The position numbers were made by a program, and so were the translations under genes. Below the pieces are notes generated by a model that saw only the letters and a program-made list of their open reading frames with translations, made no database searches and was not told the DNA's origin. From DASUBN01 sp036000105 (GTDB taxonomy: Bacteria > Pseudomonadota > Gammaproteobacteria > Natronospirales > REEB76), in the NCBI GenBank assembly GCA_036000105.1, contig DASYGE010000015.1:5679-69678 (forward strand): a stretch of 64,000 bases of DNA. Direction: 5' to 3'. This document shows positions 51,481 to 59,776 of this stretch, piece after piece; position 1 is the stretch's first letter, and each line of letters opens with the position of its first letter.

Positions 51481-52050
51481 TCAGGGTGCGCCGGTCACAC
51501 CGAGCGTCTTGGCCATCTTCTGCAATGCCGCGAGGTGCAGGTCGGCTCCGCCGGCTGCCACCGCTTTCTCCGAAGTTATCTGCTGACGCAGGTCTGACAC
51601 CAGTCGCGGGAACATGAGGCTGGCGCGCGCCTTCGCCTGCTCATCGGCCGGCAGGGCGCTCCAACGCCGCGTGAAGCTCTCCAGGCTGCTGTCGGTCCAG
51701 TCATCTGCATCCACGAAGGTGTGCACCAGCCCCGGCCCCGGTGCGGGCGGCAGGGCAGGCACTTGCGCTGCCGCGGCCTGGCGCACGGCCGGATGGCGGC
51801 TGGAATCGCCGCTCTTCAGCAGCATGCTGATCACTACGCCGGCCATGAGTGCTGCCACGACACCCAAGGCCAGGAACTTGATTCCGGCACGCCGGATCGT
51901 CACGGCGTTGCCGCTCTCCTTGTAGGCGAGCGCCTGCTGTCCGCCTGTCACGGCGTCGATGAGCGTACGGCGCTGGCTGCGGTAGTTCTCCTGGTTCAGC
52001 TGGCCGGTGGCATAACGCCGGGCCAGTTCACGTACCTGTGAGGACTTCAC
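51481..52050 (-). CDS. Small membrane protein coupled to the Ser/Thr kinase
   Basis: 189 residues from a GTG that overlaps the kinase stop codon (GTGA). The cytoplasmic N-terminus (VRELARRYATGQLNQENYRSQRRTLIDAV) resembles the short helical domain seen in other kinase-linked proteins. One membrane helix lies near residues 50-75 (AGIKFLALGVVAALMAGVVISMLL), then a probably periplasmic helical tail. No enzyme motif is visible. Tight coupling implies a role in the kinase complex, which is inference. The upstream 27 residues of the longer frame are excluded because they overlap the kinase. Confidence 0.78.
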   Translation of the reverse strand: MKSSQVRELARRYATGQLNQENYRSQRRTLIDAVTGGQQALAYKESGNAVTIRRAGIKFLALGVVAALMAGVVISMLLKSGDSSRHPAVRQAAAAQVPALPPAPGPGLVHTFVDADDWTDSSLESFTRRWSALPADEQAKARASLMFPRLVSDLRQQITSEKAVAAGGADLHLAALQKMAKTLGVTGAP

Positions 52051-55000
52051 TGGCTTACGTCCCTTGCCACCCGGAAGCCGGTCAGCGGATCCGCCGAGCC
52101 ATCGCTGGGTCGGCTGAGGGAGGTGGTGCACTGCGAGAGCGGATCCTGGTAGTCACCACCCACGGCGGTGACACCGCCGCCGCTGGTGACGAATTCCTGC
52201 ACGTTGCCCACGTAGTTCACGAGGCCCCAGGCGTTGCCGCGACCGGTGCCGACCGGCACCAACGACAGGCCTTTCAGCACCTGGTCGCCGAGGGTCACGT
52301 GGCAGTTGAAGTCCCGGTTCGTATCGGTACCGCCGACGCTGGCCGCGTACTGCCATTGATCGGAGCTCGGGATGAAGTAGTGCGCGCCGCTCTTCTGCGC
52401 GAGCCAGGCGGCGTAAGCCTTAACAGTGGCGAAGGACACGTTGGTCGCCGGCATGCCGCTGTCGCCGGGCAGCGCGCTGCATTGCCCGGTGGCCTGGCAG
52501 AAGGCGTTCACTTCGCCCACTGACGCTTCGTATTTACCGATGGCGAACGGCGCGCTGAAGGCGCCGCCCGCCGGCACCACCACGAGGGTCGGGCCGCGTG
52601 TGCTGCTGTCCACCATGTCGAAGCATTCAGCGCGGCCGGACTTGCCGTAACCGGCCAGATCCGTGGTGCAGGGCTTGCCGCCGTTGGCGCTGCGCGTGGG
52701 TTGTTGCGCGGTGCTGAAGTTACGCTTGTACTCGGACTGCCATCCGGCGTTGTCCGTCCAGCGGCGCAACGCCTCGTTCAGGTATTGCTCCGCCTGCTGC
52801 GTCTGGCCTGCCTGCATGTACTGCTGGTAGGCGACGAAGTACTGGTTGGCATCCGCCTGGGCTTTCTGCAGCGTCTGGCCGAACTGCGCCAGGTCCTGGT
52901 TGCCTGCTTCCTGCGACTGACCCTGTTCGTAATCGGTCTGAGCCTTGCTCAAGGCGTTCTGCTTCATGGCTTCGCGGCCGAGACCGGCGTACTTCGAGGG
53001 ACGTGCCGGCGGCGCGACCTTGAGGTTGGTGATCACGGCGCTATCCGGGAAGGCTGCCTTGGCGGCGGTCCACAGGTCGTAAGCGAGACCGGCGTCGGTA
53101 TCACGCAAGCCGTCTATGTGCTGCGCGAGACGCTTGGTCAGGGTGTCCGCGATGCTGGTCTGCTCCTTGGGGAACTGGCGCTGCACATCACCCAGCTTGG
53201 TTTTGATGTCGCCCATAGCCGAGGGCTGCAGGTTATCCACCATGCTGAACAGATCGCCCTTGGACTGTTGGGCGGTATAGTCCGCCAGCGCTTTCTTCAG
53301 GTCGTCCAGCGGCGAGTACTGCAAGCCGGTCTTGACCAGCTGCACGGCCCCGCGGAAGTCGTTGTTCGCCGCGCGCCCGCGCGCCAGGTTCAGGTAGGCG
53401 AGGGCGTAGGCCTTGGGCGCGGTGTCGGTGAAGAACGCATCGTTCGTCGGCAGCGACTGCTGCAAGGCGGTGTAGGTCTTCTTCGCGTCGTCCAGCTGGC
53501 CCGCGTTCAACTGCGTCTGGAACTGGTTCTTGGAAGCGTCGATCTGCGCGACCCGCAGTTTCTCAGCCTGCGCCTTATCGAAACTCTGCTGGGCCGAAGC
53601 CAGGGCCTGTTCGGCGTTGGCGAAGTCCGGCAGCTGCGGCGCGTACACACGCCCGCTGACCAGGAGGTTGGTGGCGGCGTCGAAACGGCCCAGCTGGATC
53701 ATCTGCTGCGACAGCTTTATGTAGGTCTTGGCGGTGTTGTCGCGCAATTCCTGATACCAGTCCATGTCGTTGGGCTGCAGCAGGGCGGTGGTCTCCTGGA
53801 ACTGCGCCAACAACTGGTTATCCCAATCGCTGTCGTATTTGGAACCGTTGAGCAGGGCCTGGACCGCGTCGCGATGCTGCTTCACCAGGCCGAGGCGCGC
53901 CTGCATGTCGGCCGGTACGTAGCCGCCGGTCACTTCCGCCTGATTGAGGGCCTGGCGTTGTTCCAGCACGTCCGGCAGCGCCAGGAGATGCGAGTAGGCA
54001 TACAGCGTCTTCTCGGCATCATCCCAGCGCTTCTGCTGGCCCGCCGAGGTGAGCGACGCAGACAGCGCGTTCTTCAGCGGATCGTTCATCTTCTGGATGA
54101 CGGTGTCACCCGGATTCAGGTTATGCAGCTTGAGCATGTCGTCGCGGACCTTGTCGAAGTCCGAGAGCGTATGCAAGCCAGGCAGGGCCTGTTTCAGCGC
54201 GCCCTCGAGCTGTGCGATGAGCTGCGCATCCTGCTGGCGCTTCAGCTCGCGCTTCACCTGGTCTTCCAGGTTGAGTAGCGAGGAATCGCTGGGTGCGTAA
54301 TCCAAACCGACCTTCAAGACGCCGTTCGCGGCGACGTAATCCTTGTCTCCCACCGACGACTGCACCATCTGTGCATAGCGGTTGGCGAGACGCGCATCTT
54401 TCAGCATGCTGTTGTCCGGGTCGGTGACGCGCAATATCTTCACCACATCGGTGACGTTGGCGCCGTTGCCGGGCATGAGCTTGCCCGCCGATAGCATGGC
54501 ATTGAACTCCGTGGTCAACTGACTGAGCAGGGTGGCCTTGCGCTGCTGCAGGCTCAGTTTCTCCTGGGCGAGTTCCGCGGAGTCCGGGTAATAGGTGTTG
54601 GCTGTGTTGATGGAGTCGAGGGCCACGGCGTAGTTGTACTGCGCCTTGCTCTGATCGACGTTGCTCTCGGCGATGCCTTCGAAATACTTGATGACCTTGT
54701 CCTTGGCGTTATCCAGGATCGCGCGCTGCGAATCGCTATCCAGCGTTGATACGAGCTTGAGCACGCTGGGGATGTCCGCCTGGCCGGATTCGATCTCGGC
54801 CACGATCTGGTTGTTGCGGCGCGCGTGCACGTAATTGATGACCGGGATGTAGAACGCGAACGTCAGGATGATGACCGCCGCGACGCCGGCGGCGGCGAAC
54901 TGTTTGGTGCGGCTCTTACGCGGACGGATGTTCTCCCAGTACTCTTCGACCGAAGCCGAGCGTTCCTCGCGGCGCAGGGCCAGCGCCTTGAACAAGGCGC

Positions 55001-56426
55001 GATTCTGGCGAGCGGTCAGCTTGGCGATGGGGGCAGGCTTGAGGCCTTTCTCCAACACCTTGGGCGCCGATAGTTTGTTGAAGGGGTGCTTGCCGGTGAG
55101 CAGCTCATAGGAGACGCAGGCCAGCGCATAGATGTCGTCACGCTGGTCGGGGTCCACGCCTTCGAACATCTCGACCGTGGCGTAGGCGGGGGTGAGCGCG
55201 CCGAGCTGGCCTGGATCGAACACCGTGGTCTCGCCCGAGGTGTCCTTGCGGGTCTTGGATGCGCGCGCGATGCCGAAGTCCAGCAACTTCACCGTGCCGT
55301 CCTTCGTCAGGAAGGCGTTGCCGGGTTTGAAATCGGAATGCACCAGCTGTTTCGAATGTGCGTAAGCGAGGCCGTCGCACAACTGTTTGATGATGCGCAT
55401 GGCGTCCGCCACCGGCAAGCCGCCGGCAGGCAGGTGCTTGATGTACCTGGCGAGTTCATCGCCTTCCATCAGCTCCATGGTCATGTATACGGTACCGCCG
55501 TCGCGGTCGAAATCGAATACGGTGGCGATGTTCGGATGCGCGAGGCGTTGTGCCTTGCTGGATTCGCGCTGCAGCGCGATGAAGGATTCAGGGTGTTGCT
55601 TGAAGTCGCCGGTCAGGGTCTTGACCGCGATGTAGGGGTTCTTGTCTTTGGCTTCGACCTTGAGCAGGTCACGCGCCTTGTACACCTTGCCCATGCCGCC
55701 TTCGCCGAGCACGTCCATGAGTTCGAAGCGCTCTTTCAGCACCGAACCCGGTCCCAGGTTGTCGCCGCCGCCGGTGGCCTTCAGGCCGGTGCTGGTGCGC
55801 CAGCTGGTGCCGGTCACGGATTTCCCGCTACGTCCGGAAGTGGGACTGGAATCCATGGCGAAGGGATCGGTCTCGTGACCGACGCGCGTGGCTGCGCCAC
55901 GTCCGCGATTGGTGGTGGGATCTTCGCCGCCACCCTTGCGTGTGATCACGGTGCGCCCCTTGTCGGTGCGCATGGTGATGCTCGCTTCCTCGCCCGCCGG
56001 CTGCTGGATGATGGTGCGGTCGGTGGGCGCGGTCTGGGTGCGTCCGCCGCCGGCTTCAGCGCCTTCATGCGGTTTGGTTATCTGGGTCTTGTCGGTGCGC
56101 TTCTTCGGGTCTAGCTGGGTCTTCTCTGCCGCGCGGGCAGCTGCTTCCTCTTTGGTGGGCGGCAGCGGCTCGAGTTCGAAGGGGAATCCTCCATCTGCCG
56201 GCGTCGCGGGCGCGCCGGCGCCCGGCTTCACCGACTCGATGTGGGTGCGGATGGCGCGGCCTACGGGTTCGGAGAGGCCTGCATCCAATGCCTTGTCGAG
56301 CGTGCTGATCAACACCGCATGGTCGCAACCGGGCTTGGACAAGTTCTTGTCCAGCCAGCCGCGCACCGGGGCCAGGTTGCCCTTGCCTTGGATGACGTCG
56401 TTGAGCAGTTTTTCGAAATCAGTCAC
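52047..56426 (-). CDS. Giant membrane Ser/Thr kinase with periplasmic FGE-like domain
   Basis: A 1459-residue receptor-type Hanks kinase. An N-terminal ~65-residue helical domain is followed by a Thr-rich linker (95-225). The kinase domain (about 234-495) has GEGGMGKVYKARD, Lys269 in IAVKT, the catalytic loop HSDFKPGN (363-370; Ser replaces the Arg of HRD) and DFG 383-385. A membrane helix spans 509-533. Then come ~650 residues of helical, TPR-like repeats and a C-terminal formylglycine-generating-enzyme-like (SUMF1) domain (about 1240-1458: FAIGKYEASVGEVNAFC, NVSFATVKAYAAWL, GNVQEFV, GFRVARD). The FGE catalytic Cys pair is not evident, so that domain probably binds rather than catalyses. PP2C is encoded upstream in the same operon. 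Confidence 0.95.
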   Translation of the reverse strand: MTDFEKLLNDVIQGKGNLAPVRGWLDKNLSKPGCDHAVLISTLDKALDAGLSEPVGRAIRTHIESVKPGAGAPATPADGGFPFELEPLPPTKEEAAARAAEKTQLDPKKRTDKTQITKPHEGAEAGGGRTQTAPTDRTIIQQPAGEEASITMRTDKGRTVITRKGGGEDPTTNRGRGAATRVGHETDPFAMDSSPTSGRSGKSVTGTSWRTSTGLKATGGGDNLGPGSVLKERFELMDVLGEGGMGKVYKARDLLKVEAKDKNPYIAVKTLTGDFKQHPESFIALQRESSKAQRLAHPNIATVFDFDRDGGTVYMTMELMEGDELARYIKHLPAGGLPVADAMRIIKQLCDGLAYAHSKQLVHSDFKPGNAFLTKDGTVKLLDFGIARASKTRKDTSGETTVFDPGQLGALTPAYATVEMFEGVDPDQRDDIYALACVSYELLTGKHPFNKLSAPKVLEKGLKPAPIAKLTARQNRALFKALALRREERSASVEEYWENIRPRKSRTKQFAAAGVAAVIILTFAFYIPVINYVHARRNNQIVAEIESGQADIPSVLKLVSTLDSDSQRAILDNAKDKVIKYFEGIAESNVDQSKAQYNYAVALDSINTANTYYPDSAELAQEKLSLQQRKATLLSQLTTEFNAMLSAGKLMPGNGANVTDVVKILRVTDPDNSMLKDARLANRYAQMVQSSVGDKDYVAANGVLKVGLDYAPSDSSLLNLEDQVKRELKRQQDAQLIAQLEGALKQALPGLHTLSDFDKVRDDMLKLHNLNPGDTVIQKMNDPLKNALSASLTSAGQQKRWDDAEKTLYAYSHLLALPDVLEQRQALNQAEVTGGYVPADMQARLGLVKQHRDAVQALLNGSKYDSDWDNQLLAQFQETTALLQPNDMDWYQELRDNTAKTYIKLSQQMIQLGRFDAATNLLVSGRVYAPQLPDFANAEQALASAQQSFDKAQAEKLRVAQIDASKNQFQTQLNAGQLDDAKKTYTALQQSLPTNDAFFTDTAPKAYALAYLNLARGRAANNDFRGAVQLVKTGLQYSPLDDLKKALADYTAQQSKGDLFSMVDNLQPSAMGDIKTKLGDVQRQFPKEQTSIADTLTKRLAQHIDGLRDTDAGLAYDLWTAAKAAFPDSAVITNLKVAPPARPSKYAGLGREAMKQNALSKAQTDYEQGQSQEAGNQDLAQFGQTLQKAQADANQYFVAYQQYMQAGQTQQAEQYLNEALRRWTDNAGWQSEYKRNFSTAQQPTRSANGGKPCTTDLAGYGKSGRAECFDMVDSSTRGPTLVVVPAGGAFSAPFAIGKYEASVGEVNAFCQATGQCSALPGDSGMPATNVSFATVKAYAAWLAQKSGAHYFIPSSDQWQYAASVGGTDTNRDFNCHVTLGDQVLKGLSLVPVGTGRGNAWGLVNYVGNVQEFVTSGGGVTAVGGDYQDPLSQCTTSLSRPSDGSADPLTGFRVARDVSQ

Positions 56427-56493
56427 TGGCCTTCTCCCAAGGCGGTCATTTCAAGGGTGCCTGGCTTGCGCATCCTGCACGGAGGGCTTCACT

Positions 56494-57216
56494 TTAGGTG
56501 AAACGTACCGCGATCGCTGTCACATTATCCCGCGCGCGGCGTTCCAAGGCGAGGTTGATCAGGGCATTTACCGCCTGTTCGTCGCCATTCAGGGTCTTGC
56601 CGATCTCGGCGTCCGTCAGCTCCTTGTACAGGCCGTCGCTGCACAGCACATAGATATCGCCCGGTTCCAGGGCGAACAGCTCCACGTCCACGAACAGGCC
56701 CGGCATTGCGCCTATGGCACGGGTGATCCGGTTGGCTTGGGGGTGGCTTGAAGCCTCGTCCCGGGACATGAGGCCGCTGGAGACCAGGTCCTCCACCATG
56801 GCGTGGTCCTGGGTCATGCGTTCCACGCGCTTGCCCCGGATTCGGTAGGCGCGGCTGTCGCCGGCCCACAGACAGGCCACATGGTTGCCGCGGGCGAGTA
56901 GGGCGACCGCTGTGCTGCCGATGGTGCGCTGGTGCTGGTCCACGGCCAGGGCCAGCAAGCGGCGATTGGCTTCTAGGAGCTTGTCCTCGGTCACATCTAC
57001 CATGGCGCTCAGGCTGCCGTTGGCGGGCACCTGGCCCAAACACTCCACCACCGTCTGGCTGGCCACGTCGCCGGCGGAATGTCCGCCCATGCCGTCGGCC
57101 ACGGCCCACATGCCGATATCGGGCCGGTGGAGGTAGGAATCCTCGTTATTCTTGCGCACCACGCCCATATGGCTGATGGCACGCGAAGTCCATCGCAGCT
57201 GCTTGGATTCACTCAT
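56494..57216 (-). CDS. PP2C-type Ser/Thr protein phosphatase
   Basis: Metal-dependent phosphatase expected to reverse the neighbouring kinase. The 240 residues carry all metal motifs: NNEDSYLH near the start, VADGMGGHSAGDVAS, WAGDSRAYRIRG, LCSDGLYKEL and the C-terminal DNVTAIAV. No membrane helix; cytoplasmic. The ATG at 57216 has AGGAA six bases upstream; the 22 residues further upstream lack support. It starts the operon; the kinase follows after 67 bases. Confidence 0.95.
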   Translation of the reverse strand: MSESKQLRWTSRAISHMGVVRKNNEDSYLHRPDIGMWAVADGMGGHSAGDVASQTVVECLGQVPANGSLSAMVDVTEDKLLEANRRLLALAVDQHQRTIGSTAVALLARGNHVACLWAGDSRAYRIRGKRVERMTQDHAMVEDLVSSGLMSRDEASSHPQANRITRAIGAMPGLFVDVELFALEPGDIYVLCSDGLYKELTDAEIGKTLNGDEQAVNALINLALERRARDNVTAIAVRFT

Positions 57217-57281
57217 GCAGTTCCTGCCTGTTTTTAGCCATGCTTCGGACTCGGAATTGGCCGCCGGAGGGCCGGAGCACA

Positions 57282-57377
57282 ATGTTACATAACTGGAAAC
57301 CCGCTGTCCCCAAAAAAGCAGGCTTGCCCATATCCAGCACTATATATATATCAATTTCCTTAACCAGATGTTACATA
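57282..57377. promoter_or_regulatory. Repeated ATGTTACATA around the divergent promoter region
   Basis: The 10-mer ATGTTACATA occurs at 57282-57291 and again at 57368-57377, 86 bases apart, on either side of an AT-rich TATATATATA stretch (57341-57350) and a TTGCCC (57324). This is between the PP2C operon (minus) and the TpsB gene (plus). It suggests two sites for one regulator of both transcripts; no known regulator is matched. Confidence 0.4.
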
Positions 57378-57420
57378 TGTTGCAAAACCCCCTCCAGAGA
57401 GGCTATCTTGTGCCACCTAT

Positions 57421-57480
57421 TAAAGTGTAGAAACCACTTTAAGGAAGCGCTCCACATAGGGCCCTGTGGACAGGGTTTTC
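57421..57480 (+). promoter_or_regulatory. Two hairpins in the TpsB leader
   Basis: TAAAGTG-7-CACTTTA (57421-57441) is a perfect inverted repeat. CCCTGT-gg-ACAGGG (57462-57475) is followed by TTTTC, a small attenuator-like terminator, although its two-base loop would require opening the closing pair. A third stem, CCACCC/GGGTGG, lies at 57484-57500. Confidence 0.35.
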
Positions 57481-57538
57481 AGACCACCCCGAGCGGGTGG
57501 GGGGACCGGGGGTCATGACGGCAATAGAAGGGCTACTG

Positions 57539-59572
57539 ATGCAGGCCAGCCAACGATTGCGCACCGCGTACTGCATATCTTCAGCGTGCTTTCTATCATT
57601 AGTGCTGTTCGGCTCGTCCGCAGCCTTCGCGGTTCCACCGCCGCTGCCACCGCCTTTACCTGCTGCCGCTCAACCCGGTGGTGCGCAACCGGTGATGCCG
57701 CCGCCGACCATTCCCATACCCGAGTCCAATATCGATCTCAGCGTGCCGCCGGTCTATGAGCGCCCCCTCGGCGCCGAAGAAGGCGCGCGGGTATTCGTCA
57801 AGAAATTCGTGATCACGGGCGTGATCGGCGATCGCAAGGCGGGCATCGACCCGGCCGACATCCAGGCGGCAGTGGACGCGCGCTTCGGCGACATCGAGAA
57901 GATCGTCGAGTCAGAGCGGCTCGACAAGCAGAACCTCGCGAACCAGAGCCCGGAAGGCTTCACGCCGGACGAGCAGCAGAAGATCATCACCTTCATGCAA
58001 GGCGCAGTGCGCACCCAGTCGCCTGATGAGCAGCAGAAGCAGTATCAGGACTTCATCCGCCAGCTCATGCTCGAGCGCTTGCAGCGCTTGCAGGGCCTTA
58101 CCATCGGCCAGTTGCAACAGGTGGCGGACACCATCACCAAGTTCTATCACGACCGCGGATATTTCCTGGCACGTGCTGTGATCCCCGCGCAAGAGATCAA
58201 GGACGGCGTAGTCAACATCCGTGTGCTGGAAGGGCGACTGGAGAAAGTACAGACCAGCGGCAACAAGCGCTATGCGGACGATGTGCTGGCCAAACCTTTC
58301 AAGCCCTTGATCGGTGAACTCGTGACGGTGCCGCGCACCGAGAACGCGTTGCTCACACTGTCCCAGTATCCCGGCTTGAGCGCCGCCGGTGTGTTCCGTC
58401 CGGGCAGCGACGTGGGCGCCACTGACATCGTGGTGAACGTGCAGGGCGAGAAGCGCTTCGATGGCAGCGCGCGGTACGACAATGCCGGTACCGAGTTCAC
58501 CGGGCGCCAGCGCTTGATCGGCACGTTCGACTGGAACAACCTCACCGGCGGCGCGGATATGCTCGGCGTCACCGCCCTCAAGACTTTCGGCGGCAACGAG
58601 TCTGGCGCATCTTCCAAGTTCGGCGATGTGAACTACCAGCATCCGGTGTTCGGCGCCTACAACCAGCTTAGCATCGATCTCAGCCGCAACTCCTTCGATG
58701 TGGGCGGCTCCGGCGGCATCACCGGCATCGGCGGTATATCCAAGATCGCGACGCTTGCCTTGAAGCATGACTTCGAACGCACCCGCGAAGCGCAGGTGAA
58801 CGGCACACTCGATCTCAGCCGCAAGCGTGCCGATACGCTGGACAAGAGTACGCTCATCGGACGCGACGATCTCGCGGTGCTCGGCTACCAGCTCGATTAC
58901 GATAGCGTCAACACGAGTTCCAACACCATCTCCACCAGCTACGTGCGTTTGGAGCATGGCTTCGGCGGACTTTTCGGTGTGCCCTCGAAGTTCCCGAACC
59001 CGAGCCGCTTCGGTAACGGCAACCAGAAGGATCCGATCACTCCCGTCTATACGCGTTTGGTCTTGAACTATCAGCTGTTCAAGAACCTGCCGGACAACCA
59101 GGGACTGCTGTTCCGCTTCAACGGCCAGTATTCCAACAACCTGCTGTCGTCCCTCGAGCAGTTCGTCATAGGCGGACCTGATAGCGTGCGCGCCGCACCC
59201 ACGTCCCAGTTCCTGGAAGACCGCGGCGTGTTCGGTTCGCTCGAGTACAGCATCCGTGCGCCGGGCTTCGCCGACAAGCATGCTTTCGGCAGCTATACCT
59301 GGGGCCAGGTGTTGCGCCTGCGTATCTTCGAAGATCATTCCATCGGCTGGCTGAATGAGCCTCCGTCGCAGACACCCGGGCGCGTGCAGGCAGGCGGTCT
59401 CGGTCTCGGTCTCGAGTTCACCGTACCGGGCAGCTTCACCGCCGATGTGCAGTGGGCGCGCCTCAATGGCGGCGCCCAGAAAGGCGGCGCCGGTACGGGT
59501 GGCAACGTCGTGAGCCCGTTCGCCATCAAGGATGCTTCGCAGTTCTGGTTCGATCTGACGGCGAACTTCTAG
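57539..59572 (+). CDS. TpsB outer-membrane transporter of a two-partner secretion system
   Basis: Omp85-type pore (ShlB/FhaC family) that exports the TpsA protein encoded next. The 677-residue precursor has signal peptide MQASQRLRTAYCISSA...SSAAFA and a Pro-rich start (PPPLPPPLP). A long helical, Gln-rich insert (about 115-180) is followed by POTRA domains (LTIGQLQQVADTITKFYHDRGYFLARAVIPAQEI, VNIRVLEGRLEKV) and the barrel from GSARYDNAGTEFTGRQRLIG to an aromatic-terminated FWFDLTANF. Two earlier in-frame starts (57497, 57515) lack a proper ribosome site, while AAGGG lies 6-7 bases before the ATG at 57539. Confidence 0.94.
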   Translation: MQASQRLRTAYCISSACFLSLVLFGSSAAFAVPPPLPPPLPAAAQPGGAQPVMPPPTIPIPESNIDLSVPPVYERPLGAEEGARVFVKKFVITGVIGDRKAGIDPADIQAAVDARFGDIEKIVESERLDKQNLANQSPEGFTPDEQQKIITFMQGAVRTQSPDEQQKQYQDFIRQLMLERLQRLQGLTIGQLQQVADTITKFYHDRGYFLARAVIPAQEIKDGVVNIRVLEGRLEKVQTSGNKRYADDVLAKPFKPLIGELVTVPRTENALLTLSQYPGLSAAGVFRPGSDVGATDIVVNVQGEKRFDGSARYDNAGTEFTGRQRLIGTFDWNNLTGGADMLGVTALKTFGGNESGASSKFGDVNYQHPVFGAYNQLSIDLSRNSFDVGGSGGITGIGGISKIATLALKHDFERTREAQVNGTLDLSRKRADTLDKSTLIGRDDLAVLGYQLDYDSVNTSSNTISTSYVRLEHGFGGLFGVPSKFPNPSRFGNGNQKDPITPVYTRLVLNYQLFKNLPDNQGLLFRFNGQYSNNLLSSLEQFVIGGPDSVRAAPTSQFLEDRGVFGSLEYSIRAPGFADKHAFGSYTWGQVLRLRIFEDHSIGWLNEPPSQTPGRVQAGGLGLGLEFTVPGSFTADVQWARLNGGAQKGGAGTGGNVVSPFAIKDASQFWFDLTANF

Positions 59573-59578
59573 ATCCAG

Positions 59579-59604
59579 CTGGCAGTTATATCTGGCAGTT
59601 ATAT
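59579..59604 (+). repeat. Tandem duplication of a 13-base unit
   Basis: CTGGCAGTTATAT occurs twice with no spacer (59579-59591 and 59592-59604), six bases after the TpsB stop. It is either a slippage product or a pair of binding sites ahead of the TpsA gene. The rest of the 204-base gap shows no clear terminator. Confidence 0.6.
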
Positions 59605-59776
59605 TGGGTGGAGTGGAGGGATGGCATGGGCTGCAAGGGCACTGACCGCCCATCCAGCGACCGGCGGTACCGGGGGGTGGTTACCCGGCTGCTAGACTTT
59701 TAGACATAACCACGAGAATGCCCAGGACGGGCGGCTCCCTTAGGTTTGAAACCGTATATATAGATGGGGCAAGACG

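Noticed and set aside
52701..54278. 525-codon plus-strand frame opposite the kinase
   Set aside because: Shadow of the helical repeat part of the kinase gene; no recognisable domain or start signal.
57341..57350. TATATATATA as a replication or recombination site
   Set aside because: A short AT stretch in a promoter region with no iterons or DnaA boxes nearby.
59605..59776. Possible GEMM-type cyclic-di-GMP riboswitch before TpsA
   Set aside because: Segments such as GGTTACCCGG recall the riboswitch, but the conserved first half and matching stems could not be found.
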